Assembly: GCA_031267995.1 (NCBI GenBank)
Contig: JAIRXZ010000197.1
Location: 1 to 6,698, forward strand
Source: Odoribacteraceae bacterium
Lineage (GTDB): Bacteria; Bacteroidota; Bacteroidia; Bacteroidales; Marinifilaceae
Direction of reading: 5' to 3'
Length of the DNA stretch: 6,698 bases
Shown here one piece after another: positions 1 through 4,579 of the stretch. Below the pieces are notes generated by a model. The model had not been told where the DNA came from and searched no databases. It saw only the letters and a list, made by a program, of their open reading frames with translations. The position numbers were made by a program, and so were the translations under genes. Numbering within the stretch: position 1 is the first letter of the stretch; every line of letters starts with the position of its first letter.

Positions 1-43
1 AGGGTACCCACGAGGAAGGGCGCGCAGGTACCACGACCTTTCA

Positions 44-275
44 TTATCGGCACGCGTTTAGCGGCCCGAAGGGCCTGATTTACATAACCGCATGCAAGCG
101 TAGCGCGGCTTGCGGCAAAAAACGACCTCGTGAATCCCTGCCTGAAAGGCAGGACTATTGGTGGTACAGTCCTGCCTTTCAGGCAGAAGATGGGGCGGCG
201 ATAACTACCGCGGGCTACGCTTCGCTTACCTGCGGTTATGAAAATTCAGCCCTTCGGGCTGTTCCGTGGAGATAA
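44..275. repeat. Large imperfect palindrome (about 230 bp), MITE-like
   Basis: Several pairs of complementary blocks share one dyad centre near base 160-162. They are 63-75 with 247-261 (the GCCCGAAGGGC core), 81-92 with 231-241 (CATAACCGCA), 94-105 with 219-229 (AAGCG-type blocks), 138-156 with 168-186 (perfect), and 44-54 with 265-275 (9 of 11 positions). Stretches 117-137 and 187-207 do not pair. Many blocks are also small hairpins themselves, for example 63-75 and 247-261 with GAA or TTC loops. No transposase or target-site duplication is visible, so whether this is a mobile element is inference. Only the palindromic layout is seen directly. Confidence 0.65.
138..186. repeat. Perfect 19-bp inverted repeat with self-complementary arms
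   Basis: The arms ctgcctgaaaggcaggact (138-156) and its exact reverse complement (168-186) flank an 11-base spacer. Each arm contains CCTGCCT-GAA-AGGCAGG, a 7-bp stem with a 3-base loop. The segment can therefore form one long 19-bp hairpin or two short ones. No T-tract follows on the + strand. The reverse strand after the left arm reads GGATTCACG, also without a T-tract, so a simple intrinsic terminator is unlikely. It sits at the exact centre of the larger palindrome. Confidence 0.8.
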
Positions 276-315
276 CTTCTGCAAAATGCAGAAGCGTCTC
301 CCGAACTCACGGGGC
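276..315. repeat. Isolated double-hairpin unit related to the 41-bp array
   Basis: Bases 276-294 form an 8-bp stem (CTTCTGCA/TGCAGAAG) with an AAA loop. They are followed by CGTCTC and a second small stem CCCG/CGGG (300-303 with 310-313) whose loop begins with AAC. The order of TTCTGC hairpin, CGTCTC, then AAC-loop hairpin is the same as in the first unit of the array at 520-560. I read it as a dispersed, diverged copy of that unit. Confidence 0.5.
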
Positions 316-337
316 GCATCCCGGTAACAACATGTCG

Positions 338-361
338 AGGGCGACCGCGAGGGGCGCCCCT
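338..361. repeat. Short GC-rich hairpin (GGGCG/CGCCC)
   Basis: GGGCG at 339-343 can pair with CGCCC at 355-359 around an 11-base loop. The right side also contains the 10-bp perfect palindrome GGGGCGCCCC (351-360). The GGGCGACCGCGAGGG wording resembles intergenic palindromes I associate with many GC-rich bacteria, but I cannot check that here. No protein or RNA gene is apparent in it. Confidence 0.35.
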
Positions 362-376
362 ACAGCATACTGCAAT

Positions 377-434
377 GGCTTCGACAGGCTCAGCCACCGC
401 GACTATCGTACCGGTGGTTGTGCCTGTCGAAGCC
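377..434. repeat. 24-bp imperfect inverted repeat (GGCTTCGACAGGC family)
   Basis: The left arm at 377-400 and the right arm at 411-434 are reverse complements apart from three positions. They share the terminal 13 bases GGCTTCGACAGGC exactly and are separated by only 10 bases. The TTCGACAGGCTCAGCC wording is of a type I recall as a dispersed intergenic palindrome in many bacterial genomes, a recollection rather than a search result. It would fold into a long near-continuous hairpin if transcribed. No T-tract follows, so a terminator role is not supported. Confidence 0.7.
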
Positions 435-471
435 CAAACAACAAAAGCCAACAATCATGACCCCGGTGGTG

Positions 472-502
472 GCACGGGCTACAAGCCCGCGCCAGCGGGT
501 GC
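472..502. repeat. Two overlapping, mutually exclusive hairpins
   Basis: CGGGCT-ACA-AGCCCG (475-489) is a 6-bp stem with a 3-base loop. CCCGC-GCCA-GCGGG (486-499) is a 5-bp stem with a 4-base loop. They share bases 486-489 and cannot form together. An outer GCAC/GTGC pair (472-475 with 499-502) could close a larger structure. This is another palindrome type within the repeat-rich leader, with no coding signal. Confidence 0.5.
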
Positions 503-519
503 GTACCTGCTGCGCGGGG

Positions 520-690
520 CGGTTCTGCAAAACGCAGAAGCGTCTCGACAACTTGCGAGACGCTTTCGAAAATTTCGAAAGCACCGCGCCAACGTGCGAG
601 AAGCTTTCGGAAATTCCGAAACCGCCTCGCTAACGCGCGAGAAGCTTTCGGAAATTCCGAAAGCACCGCGACAACTCGCGGCAAGCTTTC
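520..690. repeat. Tandem array of 41-bp double-hairpin units (four copies plus a stub)
   Basis: Four units of exactly 41 bp lie at 520-560, 561-601, 602-642 and 643-683, followed by the first bases of a fifth (AGCTTTC, 684-690). Each begins with a palindrome whose centre falls at 531, 572, 613 and 654, exactly 41 apart. The stems differ (TTCTGC/GCAGAA, GCTTTCGAAA/TTTCGAAAGC, TTTCGGAA/TTCCGAAA), but both arms change together. Three of the units carry a clear second hairpin with a short loop containing AAC: 541-547 with 556-562, 626-630 with 637-641, and 666-671 with 676-681. In the second unit it is weak. The whole unit is only 41 bp and the supposed spacers are related to one another, which speaks against CRISPR. 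Confidence 0.75.
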
Positions 691-1015
691 CCATCAACCG
701 GAAACCCTGCCCGTCGCCCGTCGCAGTTTATTTTAACCCATTTTTAAGCCAACTTTAATAAACGGTGACGTGGAATTGGGATATTATTTCTTAACATTGC
801 ACGCTCGTTTAGAGATGAATTGAAAGAGAATACGTGTTTTTAATTTCAGGTCAAGCGAACGGGAGCGCCGCGGGTAAACAAATGACACGATCACGGAAAG
901 GGAAGGCGACCGAAATTTCAAACATCCGTCTCGACAATGTACGCGAGAATTATTCACCGGCCAAAGGGCGACGGAAGCCCCGCTAACCTTGTAATTAACC
1001 TGTAAATTCGTAACA
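691..1015. other. Gene-free AT-richer leader of the MutS-like gene
   Basis: This stretch contains no ORF with recognisable protein character and no tRNA or rRNA-like structure that I can see. Its A/T content is clearly higher than that of the coding regions, especially 724-850. It presumably contains the promoter of the downstream gene. I found only partial matches to the Bacteroidota -7 pattern TAnnTTTG (TAACATTG 792-799, TAACCTTG 984-991, TAAATTCG 1003-1010). None has a convincing -33 TTTG at the expected distance, so I do not name a promoter. Confidence 0.5.
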
Positions 1016-3706
1016 ATGGCTTTTATTATTGACAAACAAACGCTGGACGACCTGAACATTTTCGGCAAGCGGGGAAGGGATTCGATCTATAACATGTTCA
1101 ATACCACCCGCACGCGAGGCGGCGCGCAGATCCTCGAGGAGATGTTCCTCTACCCCCTCTCGGAGCTTGACAAGATCAATAAACGGGGCAGTATCATCCG
1201 CTTTTTCCAGGAGAACGGCATGGCGTTTCCCTTTCGCGGCGAGCTGTTTGACACCATAGAGTATTACCTCTCCAATACCGACAGCCGCACGCGCCTCATG
1301 GAGGAGGACAATACCCTCCAGCGCAAGTTCAAGGGAGCCGTGGGCGCCGATACCGATTACGATCAGCTGCACAAGGGCGTCCTGGCGGCCATCGAGATCG
1401 TGAACAGGCTGCGCGAGTTCGTCGACCTCATGGAGAAGGAGGGGGTGACCGGGTGGTACCGCGAGGAGATCGAGGAGATGGCGCGGCTGGCGCGGGATCC
1501 CGATTTCGCGCCGCTGCTGGCGGAGAAGGGCGCCAAGAAGCTCCCCTACACCAAGACGGCGCGGCTGGACACGCTGCTCCGCTTTAAAACGCGGGAGAAG
1601 TTGCAACGGCTCCTCTACTGGATTTATAACCTGGACGTTTATATCGCCGTCGCCCTGGTGGCCACCCGCCGCGGGTTCGTCATCGCCAAGGCGGCGCCGG
1701 GGGGCGAAAACATGCTCCGCGTGCGAGGCATGTACCACCCGCAGGTGAAAAACGCTATTGCCAACTCGCTTACCGTGAACCGGTCGAACAACGTGATCTT
1801 TCTCACGGGCGCCAACATGGCCGGCAAGTCGACGTTCATGAAGACGTTGAGCATAACCGTCTTTTTGGCGCACATGGGGTTCCCCGTGCCGGCCGAGGAG
1901 ATGGAGTTTTCCGTCCTCGAGGGGATGTATACCACCATCAATCTCCCCGATAACCTGAACATGGGCTACAGCCACTTTTACGCCGAGGTGTTGCGCGTCA
2001 AGAAGGTGGCCGAGCAGCTGGGGCGTTCCAAGAACCTGCTGGTGATCTTCGACGAGCTGTTCCGCGGCACCAATGTCAAGGACGCGCACGACGCGACGGT
2101 GGCCATTACCGAGGCTTTCTCCGGGAAGCGCGACTGTCTCTTTGTCATCTCCACGCACATTATCGAGGCGGGCGAGGTGCTGGGGGGGATGTGCGATAAT
2201 ATCCACTTCGTCTACTTCCCCACCGTGATGGACGGCAACGTGCCGCGCTACACGTACACGCTGGCCGACGGCATCACCAGCGACCGCCACGGGATGATGA
2301 TTATCAATAACGAAAAGGTGATCGACATTATACAAGGAAAGGAGAGCAACGGCGCGACGGCGACACGGCAACCGTTCCTCGTGGACAAGCAGACGCTGGA
2401 AGACCTGAACATGCTGGGCGAGTTTCGTCCCCATTCGATCTTCAACCTGTTCAACGCCACCAGGACGCGCGGAGGGAAGCAGCTGCTGGAGGCGATGTTC
2501 CAACAGCCGATGAACGACGCCGCGGCGATTAACGGTCGCGCCGACGTGATACAGTTTTTCCGCGACCTCGCGCTTCCCTTCCCCGTCGAGGACGAGCTTT
2601 TTGTCGTCGTCGACCACTACTTTAGCCACTCCGGGGGGGGCAATATCCTGGAGACTATCCTCCACACCGCTCGCCGCAAGATCATGAATTACATCGGCGC
2701 CAGCAAGGAGTACGACGTCACGCGCGACGGTCTGCTGGCGGCCACCCGCTTCCTCCACCTGCTGCGCGCGTTTGTCGGAAAACTCTCCGCCGGCGACGTC
2801 CCGGAGGCCTACCGGGAGAGGCTCCGCGAGGCCGCCGCCCTCCTCGCCGACAAGCGCCTGGAGCGCGCCACTGCCGTCGTCGGGGAGGACAAGCCGGGGT
2901 GGTTCAGCGTTGCCCGGCGCGACTTTGTCCTCCGCGGGAGTTGCCGCGAGGAGACGCGCGCTGCCATCCGCCTGCTCCACGAGTTCGACGCGTACATGGC
3001 CATCGCCAACGTCGCCCGCGAACGGGGTTTCGCCCGCGCCCGCGCCCTGCCCTTCAACCCGGAGGAGAATCACTTGCACCTCGTGGAGGTCTATCACCCC
3101 TGCATCGACAGGGCGGTGCCGAACACCATCCGCGTCAATCGCCGCCACAACGTGGTCTTCCTCACGGGCGCCAACATGGCCGGCAAGTCCACCCTCATGA
3201 AGTCGTTCAGCATCGCCCTTTACCTGGCGCACATGGGGTTCCCCGTGGCCGCTGCCGAGATGGAGTTTTCCGTGCAGGACGGGCTGTTTACCTCCATCAA
3301 CGTGGCCGATAACCTCAACATGGGGTATAGCCACTTCTACGCCGAGGTGCTGCGCGTGAAACAGGTGGCCGCCGAGGTGGCCAGCGGGAAGAATCTCGTC
3401 GTCGTCTTTGACGAGCTGTTCAAGGGCACCAACGTCAAGGATGCTTACGACGCTACCGTTGCCGTGACGGATGCCTATTCCGACCATCGCAACTGCTCCT
3501 TTATCATCTCCACGCACATCATCGAGGCGGGGCACGCGCTGCGCGAACGCAAGGATAACCTGCAGTTTGTCTTCGTCCCCACGGTGATGAAGGAGGGCAT
3601 CCCCACCTATCCCTACCGCCTGCGCGAGGGGATTACCGACGACCGGCATGGCATGATCATCATCAACAACGAGCGCATCGTGGAGATCATCAAGAGCGAG
3701 AAGTAA
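1016..3706 (+). CDS. Tandem-duplicated MutS-like ATPase (single-chain pair, 896 aa)
   Basis: Two copies of a MutS-like protein, residues ~1-440 and ~452-896, lie in one frame. Each has a helical core region resembling MutS domain III, then the domain-V ATPase. Walker A is GANMAGKS (265-272 and 718-725), Walker B is D-E in DELF(R/K)GT (346-352 and 799-805), and the STH motif is at 379-381 and 832-834. The spacing is exactly 453 residues. Over 258-386 and 711-839 I count about 93 of 129 identities. Both ATPase sites look intact. The mismatch-recognition domain I with its Phe-X-Glu motif, the connector domain and the Smr nuclease are absent, so this is neither canonical MutS nor MutS2. MutS ATPases work as dimers with composite sites, so one chain could form an internal pseudo-heterodimer (inference). 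The cytoplasmic substrate is unknown, but DNA-structure binding is likely from the family. The ATG at 1016 begins the conserved FIIDKQTL segment. No Shine-Dalgarno is visible. Confidence 0.9.
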   Translation: MAFIIDKQTLDDLNIFGKRGRDSIYNMFNTTRTRGGAQILEEMFLYPLSELDKINKRGSIIRFFQENGMAFPFRGELFDTIEYYLSNTDSRTRLMEEDNTLQRKFKGAVGADTDYDQLHKGVLAAIEIVNRLREFVDLMEKEGVTGWYREEIEEMARLARDPDFAPLLAEKGAKKLPYTKTARLDTLLRFKTREKLQRLLYWIYNLDVYIAVALVATRRGFVIAKAAPGGENMLRVRGMYHPQVKNAIANSLTVNRSNNVIFLTGANMAGKSTFMKTLSITVFLAHMGFPVPAEEMEFSVLEGMYTTINLPDNLNMGYSHFYAEVLRVKKVAEQLGRSKNLLVIFDELFRGTNVKDAHDATVAITEAFSGKRDCLFVISTHIIEAGEVLGGMCDNIHFVYFPTVMDGNVPRYTYTLADGITSDRHGMMIINNEKVIDIIQGKESNGATATRQPFLVDKQTLEDLNMLGEFRPHSIFNLFNATRTRGGKQLLEAMFQQPMNDAAAINGRADVIQFFRDLALPFPVEDELFVVVDHYFSHSGGGNILETILHTARRKIMNYIGASKEYDVTRDGLLAATRFLHLLRAFVGKLSAGDVPEAYRERLREAAALLADKRLERATAVVGEDKPGWFSVARRDFVLRGSCREETRAAIRLLHEFDAYMAIANVARERGFARARALPFNPEENHLHLVEVYHPCIDRAVPNTIRVNRRHNVVFLTGANMAGKSTLMKSFSIALYLAHMGFPVAAAEMEFSVQDGLFTSINVADNLNMGYSHFYAEVLRVKQVAAEVASGKNLVVVFDELFKGTNVKDAYDATVAVTDAYSDHRNCSFIISTHIIEAGHALRERKDNLQFVFVPTVMKEGIPTYPYRLREGITDDRHGMIIINNERIVEIIKSEK

Positions 3707-3726
3707 CCGCCCTCTCCCCTCCCCCG

Positions 3727-3756
3727 CCGCCCGCCGTCCCCCGCGATGGCGGGCGG
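3727..3756 (+). terminator. GC-rich hairpin after the MutS-like gene, possible terminator
   Basis: CCGCCCGCC (3727-3735) pairs perfectly with GGCGGGCGG (3748-3756) around a 12-base loop, starting 20 bases past the stop codon. The following bases are C-rich with no U-tract, so it does not fit the classical intrinsic terminator. It may still pause polymerase or protect the 3' end of the mRNA. Its position between two genes 133 bases apart suggests a transcript boundary. Confidence 0.45.
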
Positions 3757-3839
3757 TGTCGTCTCCCCCCGTCCTATTTCCCGGCGAGCGGCGGGGCGGT
3801 GAACGAAAAAAGGTTACTTTCGCGACAGAATCAACAAAC

Positions 3840-4256
3840 ATGAAAACAATACAGGAACAAGAACAGGAGATCGTCGCGGAGTTTTCCATGTACGACGATT
3901 GGATGGACAAGTACGCCTACCTCATCGAGCTTGGCGCGGCAATGGAACCGATGGAGGAGCGCCGCCGCGTGGAGGCCAACCTCATCGCCGGCTGCCAATC
4001 GCGGGTGTGGCTGCACGCCGAGGAGCGGGAGGGGCGCGTCTATCTCCAGGCCGACAGCGACGCGCTAATTCCCAAGGGCATCGTGGCGTTGCTGCTGCGC
4101 GTCTTTTCGGGGCAACCGACGGACGACATCCTGGCGGCCGACCTGGAGTTTATCAACACCATTGGCCTCTCCAGCCACCTCGCGCCGACGCGCGCCAACG
4201 GCCTCCTCTCCATGATCAAGCAAGTGAAGTTGTACGCCTTGGCCTACGCGAAATGA
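3840..4256 (+). CDS. sufE: SufE family cysteine-desulfurase partner (138 aa)
   Basis: SufE takes a persulfide sulfur from the cysteine desulfurase SufS and hands it to the Fe-S scaffold in the cytoplasm. The 138-residue length equals that of E. coli SufE. The acceptor cysteine is Cys52 in GCQSRVW (51-57), matching Cys51 of the E. coli protein. Other family marks are the Tyr-Leu-Ile-Glu-Leu-Gly segment (27-32), FSGQP and the C-terminal LAPTRANGL. The ATG at 3840 is chosen because homology begins there and an A/C-rich leader precedes it. An in-frame GTG at 3756 would add 28 residues unlike any SufE and would lie inside the hairpin. The next gene overlaps its stop by ATGA, so the two are probably co-translated. 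No SufS, SufB, SufC or SufD gene lies in the window. Confidence 0.95.
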   Translation: MKTIQEQEQEIVAEFSMYDDWMDKYAYLIELGAAMEPMEERRRVEANLIAGCQSRVWLHAEEREGRVYLQADSDALIPKGIVALLLRVFSGQPTDDILAADLEFINTIGLSSHLAPTRANGLLSMIKQVKLYALAYAK

Positions 4257-4576
4257 GCGCCGCGGACGACCAGCTGAGGCAGCAAGTGATCGAGCAACTG
4301 ATGACCGTCTACGATCCCGAAGTGCCGGTAAACGTCTGGGACTTGGGGCTGATCTACGCCATCGCCTTCCCCCGCGCGGGCGCCGTCACCATCACCATGA
4401 CGCTGACCGCCCCCGGATGTCCCATCGCCGACCAGATCCTGGACGAGGCCAGGGAAGCTGCCCTGCGCGTGGAGGGGCTGGAGGAGGCGACCGTCAACCT
4501 TGTCTTCGACCCGCCGTGGGGCGTGGAGCGCATGAGCGAGGAGGCAAAGCTGGAACTCGGGTTCGATATCTTCTAA
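4253..4576 (+). CDS. DUF59/MIP18 family Fe-S assembly protein, SufT-like (107 aa)
   Basis: This small cytoplasmic protein belongs to the MIP18/PaaD/SufT family (DUF59), whose members help mature iron-sulfur proteins. Seen in the sequence are the family signature DPEVPVNVWDLGLIY (21-35), the conserved cysteine Cys56 in the TAPGCP segment (52-57), and VFDPPW (84-89). The protein is essentially only this domain. Its ATG overlaps the sufE stop codon as ATGA, a strong sign of translational coupling, and the neighbour supports the Fe-S role. The reading frame is open upstream through part of sufE, but homology starts at 4253. It could be named sufT, but I leave the symbol blank because the family is broad and specific function is not visible. 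The next gene begins 3 bases after its stop, in the same frame. Confidence 0.92.
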   Translation: MSAADDQLRQQVIEQLMTVYDPEVPVNVWDLGLIYAIAFPRAGAVTITMTLTAPGCPIADQILDEAREAALRVEGLEEATVNLVFDPPWGVERMSEEAKLELGFDIF

Positions 4577-4579
4577 GGC

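Noticed and set aside
138..186. Intrinsic terminator for a gene left of the window
   Set aside because: There is no T-tract after the stem on either strand and no gene end is visible in bases 1-137.
520..690. CRISPR array
   Set aside because: The period is only 41 bp, the between-palindrome segments are related to one another and can fold, the repeat itself is not constant, and no cas gene is present.
375..758. 127-codon plus-strand ORF and several smaller ORFs in the leader
   Set aside because: They run through the palindromes and the 41-bp array, so their sequence is dictated by the repeats. There is no family resemblance and several overlap on both strands.
1003..1010. TAAATTCG as -7 promoter element of the MutS-like gene (and TACTTTCG at 3815-3822 for sufE)
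   Set aside because: Each matches the Bacteroidota TAnnTTTG pattern with one mismatch, but no TTTG-like -33 element sits 19-21 bases upstream, and the first would leave almost no leader before the ATG.
3756..3839. Upstream GTG start extending SufE by 28 residues
   Set aside because: The added residues are unlike SufE, the GTG lies inside the hairpin after the MutS-like gene, and the ATG at 3840 gives the standard 138-residue length.
995..3910. 971-codon open frame on the minus strand across the MutS-like gene
   Set aside because: Its protein is low-complexity (rich in His, Val, Gly, Asp, Leu) with no recognisable domain, it repeats with the same duplication as the sense gene, and it runs into sufE. 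It is a shadow of GC-biased codon use.
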